From assembly GCF_001264245.1 (NCBI RefSeq), contig NZ_CP011339.1, forward strand, positions 5,332,001 through 5,396,000: DNA of 64,000 bases. Direction: 5' to 3'. This document shows, piece by piece, positions 44,936 to 54,201 of this stretch. The notes below the pieces were generated by a model, which saw only the letters and a list, made by a program, of their open reading frames with translations, made no database searches and was not told the DNA's origin. Both the position numbers and the translations under genes were made by a program. The stretch comes from Microcystis panniformis FACHB-1757 (GTDB taxonomy: Bacteria; Cyanobacteriota; Cyanobacteriia; Cyanobacteriales; Microcystaceae). Each line of letters starts with the position of its first letter. Position 1 is the stretch's first letter.

Positions 44936-45145
44936 GTGAGACTTCCCAAACAATCTGCTCCCGTCAAACGACCCCATTTCATTCATCCCCATGAATGCGT
45001 CGATATTATTCATGGAGATGGCGAAGACTTGGTATCTATCTTAGTTAAGTTAGTTCATGGAGCTAACTACAATGATCCGGCTCAGTTTCAATACCCTCAC
45101 TATGGCTATCTGAAAATGTCCTCTTTTGGCGGTTTTCGTTATTAG
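44936..45145 (+). CDS. patB: PatB/AcyB/McaB family cyanobactin protein
   Basis: The GTG at 44936 is preferred: residues from an ATG at 44888 (MPECFAPTP) are translated from repeat B and look foreign. The protein then reads RLPKQSAPVKRPHFIHPHEC, VDIIHGDGEDL and ends YLKMSSFGGFRY (about 69 residues). PatB-like proteins are conserved in cyanobactin clusters but dispensable for product formation in some systems; role unknown. No strong ribosome-binding site is visible upstream of the GTG. Confidence 0.78.
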   Translation: MRLPKQSAPVKRPHFIHPHECVDIIHGDGEDLVSILVKLVHGANYNDPAQFQYPHYGYLKMSSFGGFRY

Positions 45146-45191
45146 TATCGACTTCTAAAACCTAGTAAAAAACACTGGAGGAAATCAAACA

Positions 45192-45419
45192 ATGGCTAGT
45201 AAACCTAAAGGTGCGCCAGAATCAACACCCGCTGCTGCGAATGTTGACCAACCAACCACGGAAAAACCCAAGATTGAGCAACCAGAAACAACTCAACCTA
45301 AAGCTAAATACGTTCCCGCCACTGGTTTAGAAGATTACGGACGCTGGAAAACCATGTTCAAAGATCGCAAGGCGAATCCCAATGATCCGCCGTTTCGTCG
45401 GGGTCGAATTTGGTGTTAA
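45192..45419 (+). CDS. patC: PatC/TenC/TruC family cyanobactin protein
   Basis: This 75-residue protein follows ACTGGAGGAAATCAAACA. It has a low-complexity Pro/Thr/Glu/Lys-rich first half and the conserved end YVPATGLEDYGRWKTMFKDR, then NDPPFRRGRIWC. This matches the short PatC proteins of cyanobactin clusters, whose role is unknown. It is 46 bp after patB. Confidence 0.82.
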   Translation: MASKPKGAPESTPAAANVDQPTTEKPKIEQPETTQPKAKYVPATGLEDYGRWKTMFKDRKANPNDPPFRRGRIWC

Positions 45420-45429
45420 ACACTTTCCA

Positions 45430-46221
45430 TTAATCTTCAGGTTCTATCCCCAAGGCCCTTAACTGTTCCGCTAGGCGATCGGCTCGTTGTCGTTCCTGTT
45501 CGGCTCGTTGTCGTTCCTGTTGAGTAGATTCCTGGGAAGTTAACAACAAGTTACCTTCCCCATCCCACCAGCGAAGCCAGGGAAAGGATTGATTTTGGTA
45601 TTCCCCCTGCCAAATTCCTAACTCTACCTTTAAAGGAACAATGGTATAATGACCGCGCTGATTAGGAGTCATTTTTTGGTAACGACCATTAACTAACTGG
45701 TACATCTCGATCTGGGCCTTGTTAACTTCATAAATTCCATAAAAAGGAATTTGAATCGCTCGCTCATAGATCCAAAATTTACCCTTAACAGGCGTTTTAT
45801 CCCGTTCTTCTTCACCATTACCTGAGACAAATTCTAAGGCAATGACCGGTTCAATGGTTTCTTTCCACATCACAAAAGAACGCCGGACTTGACCATCAAT
45901 AGTCGTGGGGACATGGGGAACATAAAACCAATCGGGAGCAACAGCACCTTTTTCTAGGGATTCTGGATGCTCTGGCAATCGCCAATAAATCCCACAATCT
46001 CGACCCAGACAGTAATTACCGTCAGGATGTAATTGTTCTAAAAGGGGTGTAATAGTATCCGTTAAAAGGTCTGCTTGGGGAGGCTCTTGATAGTTTTTCA
46101 CAAAACTTCCATCTTTATCCGGGAGTTGGGTGTGGTCGGGTAAAGGGGAATCGCAATAAACCGTGGTCGAAGGTTCCTGAATTGTGGTTGCGGGTTGTGC
46201 CGTTGGGGTGATTGCACTCAT
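45430..46221 (-). CDS. Uma2 family protein with coiled-coil tail
   Basis: This 263-residue protein lies opposite to the cyanobactin genes, between patC and the macrocyclase. Uma2 features: VAPDWFYVPHVPT, PVIALEFVSGNGEEERDKTP, WIYERAIQIPFYGIYEV. The tail has ERQRAEQERQRADRLAEQLR ending GIEPED, like the Uma2 protein at 9100. Probably an insertion into the cluster rather than a biosynthetic gene. Confidence 0.85.
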   Translation of the reverse strand: MSAITPTAQPATTIQEPSTTVYCDSPLPDHTQLPDKDGSFVKNYQEPPQADLLTDTITPLLEQLHPDGNYCLGRDCGIYWRLPEHPESLEKGAVAPDWFYVPHVPTTIDGQVRRSFVMWKETIEPVIALEFVSGNGEEERDKTPVKGKFWIYERAIQIPFYGIYEVNKAQIEMYQLVNGRYQKMTPNQRGHYTIVPLKVELGIWQGEYQNQSFPWLRWWDGEGNLLLTSQESTQQERQRAEQERQRADRLAEQLRALGIEPED

Positions 46222-46288
46222 CTTTAATTCCCCTATTTTTGTTATCTAGCTTTTATTCTATAACTGTTCTTGAAAACCTGCAAAAACT

Positions 46289-48385
46289 ATGCCTGATCTC
46301 AATGCTATCCCCGGAATGACTGCTCTTCGCTCCCATACCAAAGGCGATCCCCGCATCAAAATTGCCGTTCTTGATGGACCGATTGACTTAGATCGCGCCT
46401 GTTTCCAAGGAGCAAATATTACCCGCCTTGATCCCTATTGGTCGGAAGAATTTCCCATCGATCCCCAACACTTACAAGCCTTTTTAGATATAGAAAAAAG
46501 TGACAAAAGTGATGAAGAAAAAGAGTATCTGTTCAAAGAAGCTATCCCTGATGAAAACATCCTCCACAGTTTGCATTTGCGCTTCCATGCTAACCATATT
46601 ATCAGCACCATTTGTGGCCAGCCAGATTCACCCGTAGAAGGGATTGCTCCTCAGGCTACTGTAATTAATATTCCCATCGCCTATAGCAACGAAGATTTTA
46701 TTAATCCTCTCAATCTTTCTCGCGCAATTAGTACCGCTATTGAACAGGGAGTTAATATTATCCATTGTGCCGCTTGTCACCCAACTCAAAGCGGATTAGC
46801 GCACGAATTTATTGATAAAGCAATTCGTCAAGCTCAAGCTAATAATATCCTGGTGATTGCCCCCGGAGGTAATGATAAAGGAGAGTGTTGGTGCGTTCCT
46901 GCGGTATTAGAAAATGTCCTGACAGTAGGAGCAATGAAAGATACAGGTGAGCCATTTAAATTTAGTAATTTTGGCGGTAAATATGCAACGCAAGGGATTC
47001 TCGCTCCAGGAGAGAATATTTTAGGCGCTCAACCCGGAACCGATGACCCCATCCGCAAAAAAGGGACTAGCTGCGCCGCTCCCATTGTGACAGGAACAGC
47101 CGCTTTATTAATGAGTTTGCAATTAGAACAGGGGTTATCTCCCGACGCAGAAGCAGTAAGAGCCGCCTTAATTAATAGTGCCATCCCTTGCGATCCTAAG
47201 GAAGTAGAAGAACCGGAACGCTGTTTATTAGGAAAAATCAATATTGCGGGTGCTTATGAACTGCTGACGGGAGAGAAATTACAAACTGTTGAAGCGGATA
47301 ACAATTCGTCGAATAATATCATAGAATCGGCGGTAATTCCGATGACAGTGACCACCTCGGTTATCCCATCCAATACAACCGAGATGGCGACTCAGGGAAC
47401 AATTGTAACCACCCCAACAGCAGCGACACTAGAACCGGTGATCGCTCCTAGCAATGCTTCAGAAAATGTTTCCTCAACCGGATTAATACAAAATAATCAA
47501 ACAAATAAAAATATTGTCTTTAATAGTGTCGTTCCTAGTCAACGTTCAAACCTCGTTTATGTGTTAGGAACTTTAGGCTATGATTTCGGCACAGAAGCGC
47601 GTCGGGATACCTTTAAACAGTTAATGCCAACCATCACGATCGATAATCTTGAATTACCATCCAATCCCTACGATGCGCGGCAAATGGTAGATTATTTAGA
47701 AAGTAATTTATCAGAAACTAAGTCTTTAATTTGGACAGTCAATTTAGAACTAACTCCCATCTATGCAATTAAACCAGTGGGAGCCTTCGCCGCTGAGATT
47801 TATCAAGTCATGCAATATATGTTAGCGGGTCAAATATTGCCAGAAGCAGACGAAGATTATATTGAAAGGGTGAGTATCCCCGGTCTTCTTACTGAGGAAA
47901 CCGTGAGACTTTTTTCTGGTCAAATTGTTCCCGTCATTAAAGTTAATAGTCCGCGAGGAATGTATGGCTGGAAAGTTAATACTTTGATTGAATCAGCCAT
48001 AGAAACTGTTCGCACGGAACATGAAATCGCCGATGAAGCGAGGATGCGGCGTTCTCTAACCAGTTTCTTAAATCGCATTTATTATGACTTACGCAACGTC
48101 GGACAAATCGCCCGGGATCGCGCTTTAAATTTTGCCGCTACTAACGCTTTTCAAGCGGTACAAACCTTCTCCCAGGCAGTAGCAATGGGAATGGAATTAC
48201 ACAGTATTGAAGTGGAAAAAAGCCCCTTCTGTCGCTATGGAAGTGAATGCTGGGATGTGAAATTAAAATTCTTCGATCCCGAAAATGGTCTGCGGGCCAA
48301 ACGAGTTTTTCGCTTTACCATTGATGTTAGCGATCGCACCCCTGTAACTTTAGGTGAAGTGCGTTCTTGGGCTGTTTCTAAATAG
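46289..48385 (+). CDS. patG: Cyanobactin C-terminal protease/macrocyclase, PatG type without oxidase domain
   Basis: This 698-residue subtilisin-like enzyme has D29 in AVLDGPIDLD, H100 in FHANHIIST (HGTH replaced by HANH) and S261 in KKGTSCAAPIVTG. About 48 extra residues (48-96, Asp/Glu/Lys rich) lie between Asp and His relative to the PatA copy. That is where PatG macrocyclases carry the helical insertion that shields the acyl-enzyme from water. The C-terminal PatA/PatG region matches PatA (LGTLGYDFGTEARRDTFKQL). The N-terminal oxidase of PatG is absent, as in clusters whose products keep no thiazoles. It should cleave before FAGDDAE and join the core head to tail. Confidence 0.85.
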   Translation: MPDLNAIPGMTALRSHTKGDPRIKIAVLDGPIDLDRACFQGANITRLDPYWSEEFPIDPQHLQAFLDIEKSDKSDEEKEYLFKEAIPDENILHSLHLRFHANHIISTICGQPDSPVEGIAPQATVINIPIAYSNEDFINPLNLSRAISTAIEQGVNIIHCAACHPTQSGLAHEFIDKAIRQAQANNILVIAPGGNDKGECWCVPAVLENVLTVGAMKDTGEPFKFSNFGGKYATQGILAPGENILGAQPGTDDPIRKKGTSCAAPIVTGTAALLMSLQLEQGLSPDAEAVRAALINSAIPCDPKEVEEPERCLLGKINIAGAYELLTGEKLQTVEADNNSSNNIIESAVIPMTVTTSVIPSNTTEMATQGTIVTTPTAATLEPVIAPSNASENVSSTGLIQNNQTNKNIVFNSVVPSQRSNLVYVLGTLGYDFGTEARRDTFKQLMPTITIDNLELPSNPYDARQMVDYLESNLSETKSLIWTVNLELTPIYAIKPVGAFAAEIYQVMQYMLAGQILPEADEDYIERVSIPGLLTEETVRLFSGQIVPVIKVNSPRGMYGWKVNTLIESAIETVRTEHEIADEARMRRSLTSFLNRIYYDLRNVGQIARDRALNFAATNAFQAVQTFSQAVAMGMELHSIEVEKSPFCRYGSECWDVKLKFFDPENGLRAKRVFRFTIDVSDRTPVTLGEVRSWAVSK

Positions 48386-48493
48386 CCTGAGTCTGCTAAG
48401 TAAGTAAGTAGTCATGCAAAATTAATTACCTGCCCGATCGAGCTAAAACCCCTACGGGGCAATGATCGTCATGTGTAAATAATTTTGCCTAGG

Positions 48494-48635
48494 TACTTAG
48501 TTATAATTAAATTGAAGATAGATTTTGCCTCTGATCCCCCTGCCCCCCTTGATAAGGGGGGTGCCGATAGGCGGGGGATCCCCCTGCCCCCCTTGATAAG
48601 GGGGGATCTGACAACTTTTAACACCTACCTACTTA
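48494..48635. repeat. MITE-like repeat A, copy 4
   Basis: Left end ACTTAGTTATAATTAAATT, right end AACACCTACCTACTTA, with two hairpins of CCCCCTTGATAAGGGGG type inside. It fills most of the 380-bp gap downstream of the macrocyclase gene; otherwise I see no gene there. Confidence 0.75.
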
Positions 48636-48764
48636 AGTACCTAAGCAAAATTGATTAACCAATAAGGCCAGGGTTAACTTTTCAAAATTGCACCAAATGT
48701 ACTTAGCAAAAATGTCGATCAAATTCAATTATAATTAACTTCTTATTCAAAATTTTAGTTAATT

Positions 48765-49789
48765 ATGCGTTACAAACTTTTAGGTAATAGTGGTCTGCGA
48801 GTTTCCGAACTATGTCTAGGAACGATGACATTCGGGCAAGATTGGGGTTGGGGGTCGGATAAAGAGGAAAGTCGGGCGGTTTTTCGGGCTTTTGCGGAAG
48901 CGGGCGGCAATTTTCTCGATACCGCTAATCTCTACACTAACGGAACCAGTGAAACATTAGTGGGGGAATTTGTCAAGGGCGATCGAGAAAAATGGGTAAT
49001 CGCCACGAAATATTCTCTCAACACGCGCCCCGGCGATGTCAATGCTTGCGGAAATCATCGAAAAAACCTCTTTCAAGCGGTAGAAGCTAGTTTAAAGCGT
49101 TTAGGTACTGATTACATCGATTTACTCTGGCTTCATCTTTGGGACTCTCTCACTCCTATCGAAGAAGTGATGCGCGCTTTCGATGATTTGGTCAGGATGG
49201 GAAAAGTGCTTTATATCGGCATTTCTGACAGTCCTGCTTGGATTGTCTCCCAAGGGAACACCCTGGCCACCCTACGGGGATGGACACCCTTTATCGGACT
49301 ACAAATAGAATATTCTCTCAAGGAACGCACCCCGAACGGGAATTATTGCCCATGGCCAAAGCATTAAATATCGGGGTGACAGCTTGGAGTCCCCTGGGAG
49401 GAGGAGTTTTAACGGGAAAATATAATCAACCCAACCCCGTCGATGGACGTTTAAGCATGACCGACCAACCTTTTCAAATTTTTGATCGCGATTTAAAAAT
49501 TGCCGAGACTGTCCTAGAGATTGCCAGAGAAATTGAGAAATCACCGGCACAAGTGGCATTAAATTGGCTAAGAAATCGGCCTAACGCCGTAATTCCTATC
49601 ATTGGCGCTCGAAAATTGTCCCAATTGCAGGATAATTTAGCCTGTGTGGACTTTAACCTGACTGGGGAACAGCTGCAACGACTCGATAATATCAGCGCCA
49701 TTTCCCTTGGTTTTCCCCACGAACTTTTAGCCAGTCAATTTGTTGGCGATATCCTATTGGGAGGAGTAGCGGCACAATTGGACCGATGA
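48765..49789 (+). CDS. Aldo/keto reductase (frame broken by one base)
   Basis: NAD(P)H-dependent oxidoreductase. First part: LGNSGLRVSELCLGTMTFG, NFLDTANLYTNGTSETLVGE (catalytic Asp/Tyr), IATKYS and DYIDLLWLH. The frame stops at 49367, but adding one C in the run 49330-49333 joins it to LLPMAKALNIGVTAWSPLGG and PIIGARKLSQLQDNL, giving a normal 341-residue protein. Either a recent pseudogene or a sequencing error. Confidence 0.85.
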
Positions 49790-50193
49790 TGGAAGTTTTT
49801 GTTTATGGAACACTAAAACCTAAGGAGAGTAACTATTCTGCCTACTGTGCGGGAAAAGTGATCAACTCTAAAACCGCCTACACAAAGGGGTATTTATACC
49901 ATCTTACCGCCCTCGGTTATCCCGGACTGACCGAGGGGGATGGCTGGGTGAAGGGAATTTTATTGACTTTTAACGCAGATTATGATATTGGGCTTTTGGA
50001 TGGTTTGGAAGATTATCAACCCGGCAGAGATCCAGAAGAAAACGAGTATCAGCGTCGCAGAATTCCTATTTATAATCTAGAGCGAGAATTAATCGGCGAA
50101 GCTTGGGGATATATGATGACACCGGCAAAAATAGCTTTTCATGGCGGTATTTGGCTGCCTTCCGGTTGGTGGACCAGTAGCGATCGAGAATAG
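49786..50193 (+). CDS. Gamma-glutamylcyclotransferase-like (AIG2/BtrG) protein
   Basis: This ~134-residue protein begins EVFVYGTLKPKESNY, the family's YGTLK/R substrate loop, with YLYHLTALGYPGLTEG and LLDGLEDYQPG (conserved acidic residue). Its ATGATG overlaps the stop of the aldo/keto reductase, so the two are coupled. Substrate unknown. Confidence 0.85.
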   Translation: MMEVFVYGTLKPKESNYSAYCAGKVINSKTAYTKGYLYHLTALGYPGLTEGDGWVKGILLTFNADYDIGLLDGLEDYQPGRDPEENEYQRRRIPIYNLERELIGEAWGYMMTPAKIAFHGGIWLPSGWWTSSDRE

Positions 50194-50252
50194 GGATGAG
50201 GGGGCCGATTCTGTTAAGATATACAAATTAAAAGCTTAATCGTGAAAAAATT

Positions 50253-50453
50253 ATGTATCTACTCCTAGAAGTGGCCAGTGGCAAATTCCCCGTTTATTTC
50301 GTGGCAGTTTATGTGGTCGGTTTTCTCGCTGCTGTCACCATCGGTTCGATCGCTTGGTACAATTCTAAACGCCCGGTCGGTTGGGAAGATGCCCAAAGAC
50401 CCGATATTGTCCCTGAAGTGAAGACAGAGGTGGATTCTGATTCTCAATCCTAG
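50253..50453 (+). CDS. Small single-helix membrane protein
   Basis: This 66-residue protein has one membrane helix (FVAVYVVGFLAAVTIGSIAW) followed by YNSKRPVGWEDAQRPDIVPE and an acidic tail. The size and post-helix motif are reminiscent of the photosystem II accessory protein Psb35 (Ssl2148), but I am not certain of that match. A conserved small thylakoid or plasma-membrane protein is the safe reading. Confidence 0.65.
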   Translation: MYLLLEVASGKFPVYFVAVYVVGFLAAVTIGSIAWYNSKRPVGWEDAQRPDIVPEVKTEVDSDSQS

Positions 50454-50573
50454 AAAAAGGCAGTGATCAGTTATTTTAGCCGTCAGCTTTTTCTCCCTTC
50501 TCAACAGTTATAATCCTCGATCGAGCCAATCAATGGTGAGGCAATTGCGGCTAGAATGGCCTGCTTTAGTCTT

Positions 50574-50825
50574 TTAGTCTCGTCGTTCGTTAACACTTAG
50601 GGATTCCTCTACGGAATACAAAAATTCACTCATCCTCAGACCTAAAGCATTAGTAATATGACTAAGCACTCTCACCGATGGACTTTTTAATCCTCGCTCT
50701 AGTTGACTAATGTAAGTTCTATGCAGACCTGTTACTTCCGCCAAATACTCTTGCGACCACCCTTTTTCTTGGCGATAACGCTGTAGCTCTCGTCCTAAAA
50801 TTTGCTCTAGTTGACCAGATTGCAT
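50574..50825 (-). CDS. XRE-family transcriptional regulator
   Basis: This 83-residue protein is almost entirely a Cro/CI-type helix-turn-helix: LQRYRQEKGWSQEYLAEVTG then HRTYISQLERGLKSPSVRVL. It is divergent from der, from which it is separated by 152 bp. Its own operator and targets are unknown; its size is like regulators of restriction or toxin genes. Confidence 0.85.
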   Translation of the reverse strand: MQSGQLEQILGRELQRYRQEKGWSQEYLAEVTGLHRTYISQLERGLKSPSVRVLSHITNALGLRMSEFLYSVEESLSVNERRD

Positions 50826-50977
50826 AGGCAGAATTCTAGTCTTTTGTATACCAAAGTTCTACAGACTAAAGTATTCAATGTCTCAGTGCCGAACAGAAAC
50901 AGATAAATCAACCAAGGTCGATCGCAAATCGCTATGATAGAATATTGGGTCTTTAATTTCCGTCCCCTCCTCCTCTT

Positions 50978-52335
50978 ATGAAACTGCCTGTCGTCGCTAT
51001 TATCGGTCGTCCCAATGTGGGCAAATCCACCCTCGTCAATCGTATCGCTGGAGATCAACAGGCGATCGTTTTCGATCAACCCGGGATTACCAGAGATCGC
51101 ACCTATCAACCAGCTTTCTGGTGCGATCGAGATTTTCAAATTGTCGATACAGGGGGGCTAGTTTTTAACGATGACAGCGAATTTCTCCCTTTAATCCGCG
51201 AACAGGCTTTAATCGCCCTAGCAGAGGCAAGTGTGGCGATTTTTGTCGTCGATGGGCAAGGGGGAATTACCGCCGGCGATCGAGAAATTGCCGCTTGGTT
51301 ACGACAGCAAAATGTCCCGATACTTTTGGCCGTCAATAAATGTGAATCGGTGGAACAGGGTATCCTGCAAGCGACGGAATTCTGGGAATTAGCCATCGGT
51401 GAACCCTTCCCCATCTCGGCCATTCACGGTTCTGGTACAGGTGAACTACTCGATGCGGTGATTAAATATTTGCCACCTGCGGCGGCAATTCCCGAAAATG
51501 AAGAGATTAAAGTGGCAATTATCGGTCGTCCTAACGTGGGTAAATCCAGTCTCCTCAATGCTTTAACCGGACAACAACGGGCGATCGTTAGTCCGATTTC
51601 GGGAACCACCAGAGACTCGATCGATACTTTAATTGAACGAGAAGGACAGGTTTATCGGTTAATTGACACCGCTGGCATTCGCCGTAAGAAGAATGTGGAC
51701 TATGGAGCCGAATTTTTCAGTATTAACCGTGCTTTTAAGGCAATTCGCCGGTCTGACGTGGTGCTATTCGTCATCGATGTGCTAGATGGTGTCACCGAAC
51801 AGGATTTAAAATTAGCGGGACGAATTATTGAAGAAGGGCGCGCGGTGGTGCTAGTAGTCAATAAATGGGATGCGGTGGAGAAAGACACCTACACCATCAA
51901 TACTTACACCAAAATGCTCCAAGATCGGCTGTATTTTATGGATTGGGCAGAAATGATCTTTGTCAGCGCCATGACGGGGCAAAGAGTCACCAAAATCCTC
52001 GAATTAGTCGATATTGCCGCCGAATCTCACCGTCGTCGCGTCAGTACCTCGGTAATCAACGATGTGATCGAAGAGGCGGTTAAGTGGCACAATCCCCCAC
52101 CACCAGGGGCGGAAAACAGGGGAAACTATACTATGGCACGCAAGTATCGAGTCAACCCCCCACGATCGCCCTTTTCGTTAACGATCCCCAGCGCTTTAAT
52201 GATAACTATCGCCGTTACATCGAAGGGCAATTCCGGCAACAGTTAGGCTTTAAAGGAACCCCGATCCGCTTAATCTGGCGCGGCAAACCGGCGCGAGAAG
52301 TGGAAAAAACGGTTAATAGAGCCACCAAGGTCTAA
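50978..52335 (+). CDS. der: Ribosome biogenesis GTPase Der (frame broken by one base)
   Basis: Two tandem GTPase domains: GRPNVGKSTLVNRI with DTGGL and NKCE, then GRPNVGKSSLLNAL with DTAGI and NKWD, followed by a KH-like domain. The frame leaves the family near 52120; adding one G in the run 52119-52122 restores NRGKLYYGTQVSSQPP and the C-terminus to 52335 (452 residues). Der is essential for 50S assembly, so a true knockout is unlikely; a sequencing deletion is the better explanation. Confidence 0.93.
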
Positions 52336-52338
52336 TTT

Positions 52339-53214
52339 ATGGATTTATTGCGAAGTTTGCCCATCGGTCTTTATCTCGATCAACCGATTACCCGACTACA
52401 TCAACTAGATGCGCGGGTAAAATTTATCTGGTTAATGGCTTTTTTAGCAGCACCTTTATTAGCTAATCCTTGGTGGCGTTTAGCTTTGGTGGGATTGTTA
52501 ATGTTTTTAACCCTGTTAGCTCCTATTCCCCCCCGCGTCTGGCGGCAACAGATGGGCTGGCTGATATTTTTAGCGATTATCGTCTTTCTGATTACTGCTA
52601 TCACTCCCGATGGTTTAGGGGTGAGTATTCAGCCGCGTTTACCGGATGAAGGGCTGAATTTACCGCCAGCAAGTGATTATCAGTATGTTTTATGGGATAG
52701 AGGTCGTTTATTTGTTACCCGACGTTCTTTGGAATTAGCAGTGAGAATTAGTACCTTAGTTTTTACTTTAATTTATAGCACTAATCTCTTTTTATTGACG
52801 ACGGCCCCGGAAGAAATTACCGAAGGTTTAGAGAATTTAATGAGTCCTTTACGGCGATTTAATGTGCCGGTGACGGAAATTTCTCTGACTCTGACCCTCT
52901 CTTTGCGCTTTATTCCCCTGGTTTTAGAAGAAGTGCAAAATCTAGCTAGGGCAGTGAGAACTAGGGCGATCGATTGGCAAAAATTAGGGATTAAAAAGAG
53001 TTTAAACGTCTGGTTAACAGTAGTGGAAAAATTACTAGATAATTTGCTTTTGCGCGCCGAACAAATAGCGATCGCTATGGAGGTTCGCGGTTTTACCAGT
53101 CCCAATCAGCATCAAGTACGCTGGCACGAATTAAAGTTAAGATGGGCTGATTTGATCGCTTTATTTTTGTTAATTCCCTTTTGGGCAGCCCGATTAGTTT
53201 GGGGGGGTTTATAG
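52339..53214 (+). CDS. ECF transporter T component (CbiQ/EcfT family)
   Basis: This 291-residue membrane protein has LDARVKFIWLMAFLAAPLLA at the start (cytoplasmic-coupling end), several hydrophobic helices, and the paired A-R-G-type coupling motifs AVRTRAIDW and AMEVRGFTSPN (typical AxRG-like signatures of EcfT). It follows der after 3 bp. It would join an EcfA ATPase pair and S components such as BioY to take up vitamins or metals. Confidence 0.87.
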   Translation: MDLLRSLPIGLYLDQPITRLHQLDARVKFIWLMAFLAAPLLANPWWRLALVGLLMFLTLLAPIPPRVWRQQMGWLIFLAIIVFLITAITPDGLGVSIQPRLPDEGLNLPPASDYQYVLWDRGRLFVTRRSLELAVRISTLVFTLIYSTNLFLLTTAPEEITEGLENLMSPLRRFNVPVTEISLTLTLSLRFIPLVLEEVQNLARAVRTRAIDWQKLGIKKSLNVWLTVVEKLLDNLLLRAEQIAIAMEVRGFTSPNQHQVRWHELKLRWADLIALFLLIPFWAARLVWGGL

Positions 53215-53690
53215 CAGTTATCAGTGATCAGTTATCAGATTTGAGTTTTAAGTGTGCAGTATTAAATAGAAGTTTCCTACTGTCTTTTCACCTGATAGTT
53301 CTTCGTTACTTGGTCTGGTTCGATCGGGTGGCATAAATCGACTAAATCTTTATCTGGCAAGGGATTTACTTGATTAGTTCGCTCTAGAAAACAATTGACA
53401 AAAATCGCCAAATGTCTTTCTCTATAAGAGTTTCATTTCTTATAACCCTGTCCGTTGCATAAGACAAACCGAAGAACCTCACTGATTACTGTTCACAGCA
53501 AAAAACTCCCCACTTTCCACTTCTCACTCGCCAATTTCCTACTAAAGATAGATATTTAAACAGATAAAAAGTATTACTTATAAGAGTAAGTTACGGCGTT
53601 TCTTATAGAGATGAGGTATGATAAGATTTGGCATTTGGCAGGGTGCATCTCATTTTTCTAAATCTACTAAGTTGGGATTTTTCAAGGAAG
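53215..53690. other. Intergenic region, repeats and a weak gene remnant
   Basis: TCAGTTATCAGTGATCAG-like repeats begin it. On the minus strand around 53279-53430 an open stretch with FVNCFLERTNQVNPLPDKDL and a stop looks like a C-terminal remnant with no start. A TTATAGAGATGAGGTATGAT-type motif is shared with 30060. No intact gene. Confidence 0.4.
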
Positions 53691-53693
53691 TCC

Positions 53694-53841
53694 GTAGGTT
53701 GGGTTGAGCGAATCAATAGGTTAAAGAAAACCTCTCAATTTTAGAGGAAAGCGAAACCCAACATTTCAGTTCGTAGGTTGGGTTGAGCGAATCAATGGGT
53801 TAAAGAAAACCTCTCAATTTTAGAGGAAAGCGGAACCCAAC
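53694..53841. repeat. Two direct copies of a 79-bp hairpin repeat
   Basis: GTAGGTTGGGTTGAGCGAAT starts each copy at 53694 and 53773. Each contains a GTTGGGTT/AACCCAAC outer stem and CCTCT/AGAGG inner stem. Single related hairpins occur at 53925 and 61270-61335. Confidence 0.75.
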
Positions 53842-54019
53842 AGCCAACACCTAAATCCGTCGGAATCGGCGATCGCTTCTCCTGACCTTTTGTGGGGTTT
53901 CCTTGGGTCAATCCAAGCGTACTATAGTTGGGTTTCATGCTTCAACCCAACCTTGTATCTTGAGAAGTAGGCAACCCGTCCCAACCTAGGTAAAAAATAC
54001 CGCTTTGTAGCTTGGGTGC

Positions 54020-54195
54020 CTATATTCTGAAAAAGGGCGTGGACATCCAGTTCAACCGAGGTGCTTGACACCGTTGGGTAGCCACCGGAGCCACGCCGTC
54101 ATCCCGAGGAGACAAGCTCGAACAATCGCCCTTAGGATTAACCTCGTCTTCGCAAGGACGAGTTACCAAAGGGACAAAATAACTTAACCCCAGCA
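54020..54195 (+). ncRNA. Probable IS110 bridge RNA region
   Basis: The ~180 bases before the IS110 transposase are non-coding and strongly structured. GGCGTGG (54036) pairs with CCACGCC (54091) around an inner stem CAAC-GGTG/CACC-GTTG (54053-54076) with a CGA bulge. A CGAG/CTCG stem and a CTCGTC/GACGAG stem (54143-54162) follow. IS110-group elements encode a bridge RNA upstream of the recombinase whose loops guide target and donor choice. Ends and guide loops are not established here. Confidence 0.55.
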
Positions 54196-54201
54196 TAAAC
54201 G

